A stretch of 64,000 bases of DNA from RPQJ01 sp963746325 (GCA_963746325.1 CAVVBC010000031.1:1-64000); one strand, 5' to 3'. Numbered from the stretch's first letter, positions 19,666-28,838 are shown. The notes: generated by a model from the letters alone, not told the origin. Numbers and translations: made by a program.

Positions 19666-21342
19666 ATGGATGGATCATTGCACCAATTGCTGCCGCTGTT
19701 CGAGCGGGCGCGCGCCGAGCAGTCGCCCCTGGTGCTGGCCACCGTCGTCGCCACGCGGGGTTCGACTTACCGTAAGGCCGGCGCCCAGATGCTCATCGGC
19801 CGCGATGGCCGTTATGAGGGAATCCTCTCCGGTGGCTGCCTCGAGGGCGACCTCGCGGCGCACGCGGCAGCGGTGCTCGAGACCGGCACGCCTAAACTGG
19901 TGCGTTACGACAACGGCGGCGACGATGACCTGCTGTGGGGCCTGGGCGCCGGCTGCGAAGGCGGCCTGGACGTCTGGCTCGTCCGGCTCGATCCGGCCAC
20001 CTATTGGGAGCCGTTCGCGACGCTGTCACGGTGCTACGAGCAGCGCGTGCGCGCGCGGTACGCCTTCGTGCTCGATTCCGGTGTGCCGGCTTTGCCTGCT
20101 GGCTCGACGCTCTGGCTGGCGGGCGGCCCGGCCCCGCCGCACGGACTGCCGCAACAGTTGGCCACCTTCCTGGCGGCGCAGGCCGGCACGGACCTGGCCG
20201 CGGCGAGCGTCGGCATCGTCGAGTTCGACGCGCTACGGTTGCGGCTGTTTGCAGGGGTCGCGAGCATCCCGCGCGAGTTGCTGCTCATCGGCGGCGGTCC
20301 CGATGCGATGCCCGTGGTCGAACTCGGTGCCACGTTGGGTTGGCGCGTCACGGTGGTCGATCATCGACCGGCCTATGCGGATGCGGCGCGCTTTCCGCGC
20401 GCTCGCCGCGTGCTGCTGTCCACGCCGTCGCAATTGACGCAGCACCTGGACCTGGCGGGCTTCGACGCCGCCGTGATCATGAGCCACCACATCGCCACTG
20501 ATCGCGCCGCGCTCGAGGCACTGGCGGTGACGCAGATCCCTTACGTGGGATTGCTGGGCCCTGCAGCACGTCGCCAGCGACTGCTGGCCGATCTCGGTAC
20601 CGCGACTGCTGCGAAGTTCGGCGCGCGGCTGCATGCACCGGTGGGACTCGAACTCGGTGGCCGCGATCCGGCGAGCATCGCGCTGGGGATCACCGCCGAG
20701 ATCCAGGCGCATCTGCATGGCAGGGCGCCTGGGCAGGCGCTCGATCGCAACACGGCGGCGTCGACCCTGCACGTGATGCTGCTTGCGGCCGGCAGTTCGT
20801 CGCGTTTCGGCGCGCCCAAGCAGCTTGCCGACATTGCCGGGCGCCCCATGCTTGCGCGCGCCCTCGATACGCTGCTGCAGCTCGAGCGGCGCCATCCCGT
20901 CGTCGTGGTGCTTGGCGCCAACGCCGAGCTGCTCGAGCCGCTGGTGCGCGACGTGCCGGTGCAGGTGGCCCTGAATCCAGACCATGCCTCGGGCCTGGCG
21001 AGTTCCATTCGCGTGGGGCTGGCGCAGGCGCCAGTCGATGCGCGCGGGGCGCTGATTGCGCTGGCGGACCAGGTGGCCGTGACAGCCGACGACCTGCGGC
21101 AACTCGTCGCACTTTGGGAGCAGCAACCCGACCATATCGTCGCCGCGCAGTACGCCGACACGACCGGCGTTCCCGCCATCTTCCCGGCGGACCTGTTTGC
21201 CGAGTTATCCCAGTTGCAGGGAGATCGTGGCGCACGCGCAGTGCTTGCGCGCTACCCGGAGCGGGTGATCGGCGTGCCCATGCCGTCCGCGGCGCAGGAC
21301 ATCGATACGCCGGCGGACTTGCCGGTGAGTGAACTGTCCTGA
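19666..21342 (+). CDS. XdhC/CoxI-type maturation factor fused to MobA-like nucleotidyltransferase
   Basis: A 558-residue two-part protein. Residues 1-345 are XdhC-like: an N-terminal domain with GSTYRKAGAQMLIG and GILSGGCLEGDL, and a Rossmann domain with LLIGGGPDAMPVVELGATLG. Residues 367-558 are a MobA/MocA-type NTP transferase with the signature LLAAGSSSRFGAPKQLADIAGRP and later LIALADQVAVTADDL. XdhC proteins hand sulfurated Moco to hydroxylases, and MocA-type domains attach CMP to the cofactor. Fusing both next to the iorAB-like genes implies a dedicated cofactor-finishing protein for that enzyme. The ATG lies in a divergent arrangement with the operon. Confidence 0.88.
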   Translation: MDGSLHQLLPLFERARAEQSPLVLATVVATRGSTYRKAGAQMLIGRDGRYEGILSGGCLEGDLAAHAAAVLETGTPKLVRYDNGGDDDLLWGLGAGCEGGLDVWLVRLDPATYWEPFATLSRCYEQRVRARYAFVLDSGVPALPAGSTLWLAGGPAPPHGLPQQLATFLAAQAGTDLAAASVGIVEFDALRLRLFAGVASIPRELLLIGGGPDAMPVVELGATLGWRVTVVDHRPAYADAARFPRARRVLLSTPSQLTQHLDLAGFDAAVIMSHHIATDRAALEALAVTQIPYVGLLGPAARRQRLLADLGTATAAKFGARLHAPVGLELGGRDPASIALGITAEIQAHLHGRAPGQALDRNTAASTLHVMLLAAGSSSRFGAPKQLADIAGRPMLARALDTLLQLERRHPVVVVLGANAELLEPLVRDVPVQVALNPDHASGLASSIRVGLAQAPVDARGALIALADQVAVTADDLRQLVALWEQQPDHIVAAQYADTTGVPAIFPADLFAELSQLQGDRGARAVLARYPERVIGVPMPSAAQDIDTPADLPVSELS

Positions 21343-21476
21343 ACGGAGCAGCGTTGCGCTGCAGCAATAGGCGGCGTCCACTGTGCCGGCGCACTGTGCA
21401 AGACTCCGCGCCACACATAAGCAACGGCGGGCGGAACTCAGGGACGACGACTGGCCCGTACCAGGGGGAGCGATTC

Positions 21477-23108
21477 ATGAAACCCATCGGCGACGTCGCG
21501 CGCGCCATCGGCATCGATCCGGCGGTGCTCGAACCGTACGGCCACTACAAGGCGAAGTTGCCGCTCTCCGCGATTCGCGGGCGCCCCCCACGTGGCAAGC
21601 TCGTACTCGTCTCGGCCATCACGCCGACGCCGGCAGGCGAGGGCAAGACCACGACGACCATCGGGCTGGTGCAGGGGCTGACACGCATCGGCGTGCGCAG
21701 CGCGGCTGCCTTGCGCGAGCCGAGCCTCGGTCCCGTCTTCGGCATGAAGGGCGGCGGCGCCGGCGGCGGCGCTTCCGAAGTCCTGCCGATGATGGACATC
21801 AACCTGCACTTCAATGGCGACTTCCACGCCGTCTCGAGCGCGCACAACCTGCTCGCGGCGCTGGTCGACAACTCGCTGCACAACGGCAATCACTCCCGGC
21901 TCGACCCACGCCGCGTCACGTGGAAGCGGGTGATCGACATGAACGATCGCGCGCTGCGCGACATCATCATCGGGTTGGGTGGTCGTTCCGAAGGAATTCC
22001 GCGCGAAAGCGGTTTCGACATCACGGCCGCCAGTGAAGTGATGGCGATCCTCTGCCTCGCCAGCGACATACCCGACCTCAAGGCGCGGCTCGGGCGCATC
22101 GTCGTCGGCTATACGTCGGACGGCGTCGCCGTGACCGCCGGCGAACTCGGCGCCGTGGGTGCCATGGCGGCGTTGCTGAGCCAGGCGATCAAGCCGAACC
22201 TGGTGCAGACGACCGAAGGCGCGCCCGCATTCGTCCACGGTGGGCCCTTTGCCAACATCGCGCACGGAACGAACAGCATCACTGCGACGCGCGCAGCGCT
22301 CTCGTACGCTGACATCGTCGTGACCGAAGCCGGGTTCGCGTTCGAGCTCGGCGCGGAGAAATTCTTCGACATCAATTGCCGGTACGGCGGCTTCGCACCG
22401 GCGTGCACGGTGCTGGTGACGACGATTCGCGCACTCAAGATGCACGGCGGCAAGCCGCTTGCGGATGTCGGCAAGCCCGACGTCGAGGCGATGACCCGCG
22501 GCTTCTCCAACATGGAAAAGCACATCGAGAGCATCCGCAAGTTCGGGCAGTCCTGTGTCGTTGCCATCAATGGCTTCCCGACCGACACTCCGGAAGAGGT
22601 GGCCGCGCTGCAGCAGCATTGCGCCAGCCTCGGCGTCCGCGCGCTATCGGCGCAGCCATTCAGCGCAGGCGGCAGCGGCTGTATCGAGCTGGCGGAAGTC
22701 GTGCGCGACCTCGTTGCAGTCACGGAACCCGGTTTCACGCCGCTCTACGACTGGAACGACACGATCGAGCACAAGATTGCGACGGTCGCGCGCGAAATGT
22801 ACGGCGCACAGGCCGTGGATTACACCGCACGGGCGAAGCGCGATCTCGAGCAACTGAAGAAGGCGGGCTTCGACAAGCTGCCGATCTGCATCGCGAAAAC
22901 CCAGCAGTCGCTATCCGATAATCCAGCGTTGCTGGGAAGGCCGAAGGACTTTCTCGTCACCGTGCGCGAGATCCAGCTGGCGGCGGGGGCGGGATTCATC
23001 GTCCCGATCACCGGCGAAATCCTGCGCATGCCGGGCCTGCCCAAGGCGCCCATGTCGAGCCGCTTCGATCTCTCGGACGAGGGCGAGGTCCTGTTCTCGA
23101 AGCCCTGA
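21477..23108 (+). CDS. fhs: Formate-tetrahydrofolate ligase
   Basis: ATP-dependent formation of 10-formyl-tetrahydrofolate from formate. The 543-residue protein has the P-loop TPTPAGEGKTTTTIGL, the ALREPSLGPVFGMKGGGAGGG segment that binds phosphate, and the typical late motifs VVAINGFPTDTPEE and ICIAKTQQSLSDNP. GGGGGAG at 21463-21469 supports the start at 21477; upstream in-frame codons lack coding character. Gammaproteobacteria often rely on FolD alone, so its presence suggests formate assimilation or extra one-carbon capacity. Confidence 0.95.
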   Translation: MKPIGDVARAIGIDPAVLEPYGHYKAKLPLSAIRGRPPRGKLVLVSAITPTPAGEGKTTTTIGLVQGLTRIGVRSAAALREPSLGPVFGMKGGGAGGGASEVLPMMDINLHFNGDFHAVSSAHNLLAALVDNSLHNGNHSRLDPRRVTWKRVIDMNDRALRDIIIGLGGRSEGIPRESGFDITAASEVMAILCLASDIPDLKARLGRIVVGYTSDGVAVTAGELGAVGAMAALLSQAIKPNLVQTTEGAPAFVHGGPFANIAHGTNSITATRAALSYADIVVTEAGFAFELGAEKFFDINCRYGGFAPACTVLVTTIRALKMHGGKPLADVGKPDVEAMTRGFSNMEKHIESIRKFGQSCVVAINGFPTDTPEEVAALQQHCASLGVRALSAQPFSAGGSGCIELAEVVRDLVAVTEPGFTPLYDWNDTIEHKIATVAREMYGAQAVDYTARAKRDLEQLKKAGFDKLPICIAKTQQSLSDNPALLGRPKDFLVTVREIQLAAGAGFIVPITGEILRMPGLPKAPMSSRFDLSDEGEVLFSKP

Positions 23109-23136
23109 GGATTCCCGGCGCCGCGCCGTGCATGCC

Positions 23137-24420
23137 TCAGGGGAGGGTTGCGGGTACCGTCGCACCCGTGGGCCGGTAACGGTCGCGCAACTCCGTCTGC
23201 CGCGAGCGCGTGGACTGCGCCTTGCCACCGATCCACACCTGCTCCGCGAAACTCGTGACCTCGAGCGGGTCGCCCGACCAGAGCACGAGGTCGGCGGGTG
23301 ATCCAGGCGCAATGCGACCTGCACCCGTGCCGAGGCCAAACACGTCGGCGGGCGTCGACGTGAGCGCCGCGAGCGCGGCATCCCAGGGCAGGCCATGCGC
23401 GACGGCGACTCCCGCGCCCTGACGGACCTTGTGTGCGGTGTTGGTGCCCGCGGAAAAATGGGTGAACATGATCGGCACCCCCGCGCGATGCAGGCGCGCG
23501 GCATTTTCGAGGGTGGCGCCGATGTGATCGAACTGGCCCGGCAGGTTCAGCAGCGGTTCGAGCACGACCGGCACCTTGCCTTGGGCCAGCATCTGCGCCA
23601 CCTGTGGCGCCTGCGCGCCGCCGATGATCACGGGCTTGACGCCATGCTCGGCGGCATAGGCCAGGACGTGCCGGATATCCGGCGCGCTGTCGACCGCGAA
23701 AGCCATGCGACCCCCGGCGAGATAGCGTGCGAGCACCTCGCGCCCCGTGGGCGTGAGCAGGCGCACGTCGCCCGCCTGCAGCGGCTTGCCCGGCGTCGCT
23801 TCGCGCGTGGCCTGCTGCAGCAACATGATCTGCGCCGCGCGGCTGTAGCCCACGCCGTCCGTTGCGCCAGCCCCCATGTCGAGGAACTGCGTGCGACTCG
23901 CCGCCACGAACGGGTCGGCGCTGCCGTCGAAGCGCGCCACCGCGCCCTGGCCGGCGAACAATGTGCCCGACGCACTGGGCGCAACCATCGCGAACGTGAT
24001 CCCTTCCGCGCGATTGACGCCGATGGCCACGGAATCGGCGTTGAAGGCGGGCGTCGCGTCGAACTCGGGCCGGGCCACGTAGGCCGCGCTGCCCTCACCG
24101 CTGAAGGCCGAACTGTCGACCGTGACGGATTCGGCTTCGATCTCTGTCACGCCAAGGCCGGTGATGCCGCCGAACAGTCCCGGTGTGAGCGGCTTGCCCT
24201 TGGCGTCGATGACGGCCGTGCCGGCGCCGGGCGGCAGGCTGCTGCCAATCTCGACGACTCGGCCGTCGCGCACGCGCACGTCGCTGCGCTCGAGCGTGCC
24301 TTGCGGGGTCAGCGTGTGGACCTGCGCATTGCGGATCAGCACGTCCTGCGCTCCTGCCGACGTGCAGGCAAGCACGGCCATGGCACACGTGAATAGCGGA
24401 ATGCGGCGCAGGTGGTTCAT
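23137..24420 (-). CDS. Exported amidohydrolase-fold protein lacking the metal site
   Basis: It starts at 24420 with a signal peptide (MNHLRRIPLFTCAMAVLAC...AGA) and has the composite beta-sandwich and TIM-barrel outline of imidazolonepropionase-like amidohydrolases, including the closing GRIAPGSPADLVLWSGDP. The metal ligands are gone: the usual HxH is LFGGITGLG, the barrel His positions read KPVIIGGAQAP, and the conserved Asp region reads IMFTHFSAGTN. It overlaps the upstream paralogue by ATGA, so the two are translationally coupled. It is probably a non-catalytic partner or structural subunit. Length 427 residues. Confidence 0.8.
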   Translation of the reverse strand: MNHLRRIPLFTCAMAVLACTSAGAQDVLIRNAQVHTLTPQGTLERSDVRVRDGRVVEIGSSLPPGAGTAVIDAKGKPLTPGLFGGITGLGVTEIEAESVTVDSSAFSGEGSAAYVARPEFDATPAFNADSVAIGVNRAEGITFAMVAPSASGTLFAGQGAVARFDGSADPFVAASRTQFLDMGAGATDGVGYSRAAQIMLLQQATREATPGKPLQAGDVRLLTPTGREVLARYLAGGRMAFAVDSAPDIRHVLAYAAEHGVKPVIIGGAQAPQVAQMLAQGKVPVVLEPLLNLPGQFDHIGATLENAARLHRAGVPIMFTHFSAGTNTAHKVRQGAGVAVAHGLPWDAALAALTSTPADVFGLGTGAGRIAPGSPADLVLWSGDPLEVTSFAEQVWIGGKAQSTRSRQTELRDRYRPTGATVPATLP

Positions 24421-25808
24421 CGTGCGGCTCCCGGCTGGCCCAGCAGGAAATCGGAGGGTGGCGTGGCCGGTGGCCGGGTGCGATCGAAAGCGACGGCGCC
24501 ATCGATGTAGACGAGGTCGGCAAGCGCGTAGACGCTGAACGGGTCGCGATTCCAGATCACGACGTCGGCAGCCTTGCCGGGCTCGAGCGTGCCGACCCGG
24601 TCGGCGATGCCGAGCGAGCGAGCCGCGTTCGACGTGACCCAGCGGATGGCCCGCTCGGGCGGAATGACGAGGCCCGCACGATTGCCGCGCGTCATGGCCT
24701 TGGCTGCCTCCTGGTTGAGGCGCTGGATGCCTTCTTCGGAATCGGAGTGCACGATGGCGCAGCCGTTCGCGGGCGCGTCGACGTACGCGAGGTTCTCCCA
24801 GATGCCGTCGTAGGCTTCCAGCTTGAAGCCCCACCAGTCCGCCCACAGCGCGCCGCACACGCCTTCCTGTGCCAGCCGATCCGCGAGCTTGTAGGCCTCC
24901 ACGCCGTGATGGAAGGCAGCGATGCGGAAACCGAACTCCTTCGCCATGTCCAGCATCACGGCCATTTCGTCGACGCGGTAGCAGTGCACGTGCACCTGGA
25001 TCTTGCCGTCCATGGCGGCTACCAGCGTATCCAGTTGCAGGTCGCGCTTGGGTGGCGTCGGACGTTCCGCGGGATCGCGATCCTTCTCCTTCTTTTTCTC
25101 ATAGGCGGCGAGTTCCGCCTCGTACTTCTGCTGCTGGCGCTGGTAGTCCTGGGCATCCGCAAACGCCTGACGATAGCCCGCGACGTTGCCCATGCGAGTG
25201 GAGGGCGCCTGGTCGCGCCCGCCATAGACCCGCTTCGGGTTCTCACCGCAGGCCATCTTCAATCCGTGGGGCGCGCCGGGAAACTTCATCGCCTGGTACG
25301 TGGTCGCCGGCACGTTGCGCAACGTGACGCCGCGGCCGCCAATCAGGTTGGCCGAGCCCGGCAGCACCTGCAGCGTCGTGACGCCGCCGGCAAGCGCCGT
25401 GGCAAAACCCGGGTCCTGCGGCCAGACGGAATGCTCGGCCCACACGGCGGCCGTGACGGGGCTGGTCGCCTCGTTGCCATCGTCCGTGGCGCCGATACCG
25501 GGGCTCGCATACACGCCGAGGTGCGAGTGCACGTCGATGAGGCCCGGCGTGACCCAGCGGCCCTTGGCGTCGACCTCCGTTGCGTCAGTGCCCGGTAGCC
25601 CGGTGCCCACGGCGACGATCTTGCCGTCACGGATGAGCACGTCCGCGCCATCGAACCTGCGGCCCGCGCCGTCGAGCACCGTGGCGTTGCGGATAAGGGT
25701 CGGCGTGCTGGCAGCAGGCCGGTACGTGGACGGATACGGATCGTTTGCCGCCGCAGCGCTGCACGCGCAAAGCACAAGTGAGGCCCAGCAAAGCGATCGA
25801 ATGTTCAT
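24417..25808 (-). CDS. Exported metal-dependent amidohydrolase
   Basis: A 463-residue periplasmic enzyme (start MNIRSLCWASLVLCACSAAA at 25808; an in-frame ATG at 25832 is less likely). The first metal site is GLIDVHSHLGVY. Further ligands are in KIQVHVHCYRVDEM and FRIAAFHHGVEAYK, and the catalytic Asp is in CAIVHSDSEEG. The C-terminal beta-sandwich closes with VGTLEPGKAADVVIWNRDP. A Lys/Glu-rich insertion (KKKEKDRDPAERPTPPKRD) interrupts the barrel. It is the first gene of a pair with a metal-less paralogue. Peptide- or imide-type substrates are possible, but none is indicated. Confidence 0.87.
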   Translation of the reverse strand: MNIRSLCWASLVLCACSAAAANDPYPSTYRPAASTPTLIRNATVLDGAGRRFDGADVLIRDGKIVAVGTGLPGTDATEVDAKGRWVTPGLIDVHSHLGVYASPGIGATDDGNEATSPVTAAVWAEHSVWPQDPGFATALAGGVTTLQVLPGSANLIGGRGVTLRNVPATTYQAMKFPGAPHGLKMACGENPKRVYGGRDQAPSTRMGNVAGYRQAFADAQDYQRQQQKYEAELAAYEKKKEKDRDPAERPTPPKRDLQLDTLVAAMDGKIQVHVHCYRVDEMAVMLDMAKEFGFRIAAFHHGVEAYKLADRLAQEGVCGALWADWWGFKLEAYDGIWENLAYVDAPANGCAIVHSDSEEGIQRLNQEAAKAMTRGNRAGLVIPPERAIRWVTSNAARSLGIADRVGTLEPGKAADVVIWNRDPFSVYALADLVYIDGAVAFDRTRPPATPPSDFLLGQPGAAR

Positions 25809-25955
25809 GAGGCAGTTCCCTTGCGCGAGCATTGCGCATGCTCCCGGTGACTATCGGCACGGCGTGCCCGCTGCGGCAGCGTGCGCAGCGAGCATAACGG
25901 AAGGTGGCGCCCGAACGGAACGCTACGCCGTGGATGGGCGTCGTCAGGCATCGGC

Positions 25956-26013
25956 TCCGGGGCCTTCCCCCGACCTTGGAAAGGCAGACACGCGCTCTGG
26001 GAAAGGCCCCGGA
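25956..26013 (+). repeat. Palindromic repeat, copy A (exact 18-nt loop)
   Basis: One unit of the window's dispersed palindrome. The loop TTGGAAAGGCAGACACGC is at 25976-25993. The outer arms TCCGGGGCCTTCCC (25956-25969) and GGGAAAGGCCCCGGA (25999-26013) are complementary apart from one T in a run. The short closing stem (GACC/GCTC) is imperfect in this copy. It lies in the 229-base gap between two minus-strand genes; I see nothing else in that gap. Confidence 0.85.
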
Positions 26014-26037
26014 TCAAAGGCCTGCCCTCGCTGCTGT

Positions 26038-26523
26038 TCAGGTCAGTCGCGTCACGAGTTCGGCGGCAGTCGGAAAGCGTGCCAGCAGCGCGGCGCGATC
26101 GCCGAGTTCGAAATGGTCGAACTCGAACGCAGGCGCCACGGTGCAACCCACGAGCACGTAGGGCGTGCCTGTCGCCGGCGCGGCGCCGAACCAGCGGCCC
26201 GCGGGCACGACGTGCTGCAGCACTTCACCACGAGCCAGGTCCTTGCCCAGCCGGGTGACACGCTGTCGGGTGGGGTCGCTCTCGTCGAGCTCGAACACTT
26301 CGAGCGTGCCGCCAAGGTAGTGATGCCAGGCTTCGTCGGCGTCGATCCGGTGCAGTCGCGAGACCTGCCCCGCGGGCAGCAGGAAATAGATCATGGTCGC
26401 CGCGCCCCGGCCGGCGCCTGCGGTCCCGGCGGCCCGGTAGGTCTCACGGTAGAACCCGCCCTCGGGATGCGGCAGCAGGCCAAGGTCGCGTACGAGATCG
26501 TCCGCGGTGGGCAGCGCGCTCAT
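26038..26523 (-). CDS. Cupin_5 (DUF985) family protein
   Basis: A 161-residue beta-barrel protein with the family layout: LGLLPHPEGGFYRETYRA near the start, the first cupin motif around SRLHRIDADEAWHHYLG, and the second around VLVGCTVAPAFEFDHFELGD. Cupins of this group are small cytoplasmic proteins of unsettled function, often proposed to be sugar-binding or epimerase-like. The start at 26523 is used because the longer frame runs into the opposite-strand promoter of the acyltransferase gene. Confidence 0.87.
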   Translation of the reverse strand: MSALPTADDLVRDLGLLPHPEGGFYRETYRAAGTAGAGRGAATMIYFLLPAGQVSRLHRIDADEAWHHYLGGTLEVFELDESDPTRQRVTRLGKDLARGEVLQHVVPAGRWFGAAPATGTPYVLVGCTVAPAFEFDHFELGDRAALLARFPTAAELVTRLT

Positions 26524-26578
26524 TTTCTGGCTCCGGGTCGGGCGGTCGCCTATATTGCCAAAGAACGAAGGAGACCCC

Positions 26579-28075
26579 ATGGCCGAAGCCAAGCCGCTCA
26601 ACCTGCTCGACCTGAGTTTCGTGCTCATGGAGACGCGCCAGACCCCGATGCACGTGGCCGGGTTGCAGACGTTCGCGCCGCCAGCCAATGCGCCGCGTGA
26701 CTACGCACGCCAGGTTTATGAGTACCTCCGCAGCTACCCCGTGACGGCGGCGCCGTTCAATTTCGTGCTGCGCGGCCTGGGCAGCGGCTGGCTGCGGCCG
26801 ACGTTCGAGGTCGCGAAGAAAGTCGACCTCGACTATCACCTGCGGCACTCGGCGCTGCCCTATCCCGGCGGCGAGCGTGAGCTGGGCGTGCTGATCTCGC
26901 GCCTGCATTCGAACCCCATGGACATGGATCGCCCGCTCTGGGAAATCCACCTGATCGAAGGGCTGCACGGCGGCCGTTTTGCCCTGTACGCGAAGCTGCA
27001 CCATTCACTGGCCGACGGCGTGTCGGGCGTCGGGCTGCTCAATTTCTCGGCCGACCCGGCCGCGAGCGACACCCCGCCGATCTGGGCCGCCGAGCGCCCA
27101 CGCAAGGAGCGCACGCCGAAGAACGCGGGCCGCTTCGGCGCGCTGAGCCTGCTGCCGGCGGCGCTTGCCAACCAGGCGCGCGAATGGCCCAGCCTGGCGC
27201 AGGGCCTCGCCGGCACCGCCAAGGCAGCGATCGGCATCAAGCCGAATCCGGATTTCACCTCGCTGGCGGAGGCGCCGCGCACGATCTTCAACGTCAACGT
27301 CACGCCGCAGCGGCGAGTGGCGACCCAGGCCGTAAGCCTCGATCGATTGAAGCGCATTGGCGAGGCTGCGGGCGGCAGCCTCAACGACGTGGTGCTCGCC
27401 GCCTGCAGCGCCGCACTCAGGCGCTACCTGCTCGAGCTCGACGCGTTGCCGCGCAAGTCACTGGTCACGTCGATTCCCGTAGCGTTACCCCGCGACCTGA
27501 GCCAGGCGGGCGGCAATGCGATCAGCTTTGCCAACGTGCGGCTGGCGACCGATGTCGACGACGTGCGCGAGCGCTTCGACGTGATCCGCCGCAGCAGTGC
27601 CGCGGGGCGCGACTTCCTCAAGCAGATGAGCCCGCGCGCGCTGATCGATTACACGGTGCTGATCAGTTCGCCGCAGATCCTGACGCGCCTGCCCGGCATC
27701 GGCTCGCGCGTGCCGCCCATCTACAACATCATCATCTCGAACGTGCCGGGACCGCGCGGCAAGCTCTATTTCCTGGGGGCCGAAATGGAGGCCTATTACC
27801 CGATCTCGGCGCTTGCCCACGGGCAGGCATTGAACATCACGGTGCTGAGCTACGCGGGCGGCCTGTACTTCGGTTTCACGGGCTGCGCCGACAAGGTGCC
27901 GCACCTGCAGCGTCTCGCGGTGTACACGGGCGATGCGATCGACGAACTCGAACGGGTCTTCCTGCGCGCCCGTGTCACAGGCGAAGGCGGGGAAGGCTGG
28001 GAAGGCTGGGAAGGACAGGAAGGGGAAGAAGAAGGCGGCGCCAGTGCGCAAGAAGGCACAGTCGCGACGCCGTAA
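26579..28075 (+). CDS. Wax ester synthase/diacylglycerol acyltransferase (WS/DGAT)
   Basis: A 498-residue acyltransferase that joins acyl-CoA to fatty alcohols or diacylglycerol for storage lipid. The active-site motif HHSLADG is at about residues 141-147, after PLWEIHLIEGL. The second conserved region, PPIYNIIISNVPGPRGKLYFLGAEM, is present near residue 380. AAGGAG precedes the ATG. The last 30 residues are an odd Gly/Glu/Trp-rich tail (GEGGEGWEGWEGQEGEEEGG) encoded by a short GGGAAGGCT repeat. The membrane-associated role and product class are from the family. Confidence 0.92.
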   Translation: MAEAKPLNLLDLSFVLMETRQTPMHVAGLQTFAPPANAPRDYARQVYEYLRSYPVTAAPFNFVLRGLGSGWLRPTFEVAKKVDLDYHLRHSALPYPGGERELGVLISRLHSNPMDMDRPLWEIHLIEGLHGGRFALYAKLHHSLADGVSGVGLLNFSADPAASDTPPIWAAERPRKERTPKNAGRFGALSLLPAALANQAREWPSLAQGLAGTAKAAIGIKPNPDFTSLAEAPRTIFNVNVTPQRRVATQAVSLDRLKRIGEAAGGSLNDVVLAACSAALRRYLLELDALPRKSLVTSIPVALPRDLSQAGGNAISFANVRLATDVDDVRERFDVIRRSSAAGRDFLKQMSPRALIDYTVLISSPQILTRLPGIGSRVPPIYNIIISNVPGPRGKLYFLGAEMEAYYPISALAHGQALNITVLSYAGGLYFGFTGCADKVPHLQRLAVYTGDAIDELERVFLRARVTGEGGEGWEGWEGQEGEEEGGASAQEGTVATP

Positions 28076-28100
28076 ATCGACGCCGGCCTGAAGCGACCCG

Positions 28101-28838
28101 CTACCAGCGCTCCGACCAGGGCCGCAGGTCGAGCTCGAACGTCCAGGCGTCGCGCGGCTGGCTGTGCAGGAACCAGTACGCGTCGGCAATGTGATCCGGC
28201 GCCAGGATGCCGTCTTCGTTCCTGCGCGCATACAGGTCGGGGAAGTTGTCGCGGATGAATGCGGTGTCGATCGCGCCGTCGACGATCACGTGCGCCACGT
28301 GCACGTTCTGCGGCCCGAGTTCCCGCGCCATGCTTTGCGCCAGCGCCCGCAATGCGTGCTTGGCCCCGGCGAAGGCAGCAAAATTGGCGGCTCCACGCAG
28401 ACTGGCCGTGGCGCCGGTGAAGATCATCGTGCCACGGCGGCGCTGTGCCATGCGCCGCGCCACGGCCTGCCCGTTGAGGAAACCGGCGTAGCAGGCCATC
28501 TCCCAGATCTTGAAATACTTGCGGGACGTTTCCTCGAGCACGCTGCAAGGCACGTTGGCGCCGATGTTGAAGATGAAGACGTCGATGTCGCCGATCCGGC
28601 TCTCGATGTCCGCGACCAGCGCGACGACTTCCTCTTCCTTGCGGGCATCGCAGCCGAAGCCATGGGCGGCGCCGCCGTCCGCGACGATGTCATCGACCAG
28701 GCCCTGCAGCCTGTCGGCAGTGCGACGCGTGACGCACGCCGTGTATCCCTCGCGCGCGAAGCGCCGCGCGATGGCGCCGCCCGTCGCGTCCCCCGCGCCG
28801 ACGACCAGCGCCACCGGCTTGCGCTGCGGGTCGCTCAT
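28101..28838 (-). CDS. Short-chain dehydrogenase-like protein without the catalytic Tyr
   Basis: A 245-residue SDR with an altered cofactor loop (VVGAGDATGGAIARRFAREG) and FIFNIGANVP in place of NNAG. Where SDRs have YxxxK, this reads FAGAK, so the catalytic Tyr is Phe; the upstream Ser region reads FTGATASLRG. Many close family members seem to share this feature, so it is not random decay. Its start overlaps the end of hemG by four bases (ATGA), making a two-gene operon. The reaction, if any, is unknown. Confidence 0.82.
   Translation of the reverse strand: MSDPQRKPVALVVGAGDATGGAIARRFAREGYTACVTRRTADRLQGLVDDIVADGGAAHGFGCDARKEEEVVALVADIESRIGDIDVFIFNIGANVPCSVLEETSRKYFKIWEMACYAGFLNGQAVARRMAQRRRGTMIFTGATASLRGAANFAAFAGAKHALRALAQSMARELGPQNVHVAHVIVDGAIDTAFIRDNFPDLYARRNEDGILAPDHIADAYWFLHSQPRDAWTFELDLRPWSERW

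Noticed and set aside
21343..21476. Riboswitch upstream of fhs
   Set aside because: The leader is short and shows no recognisable folate or other aptamer core.
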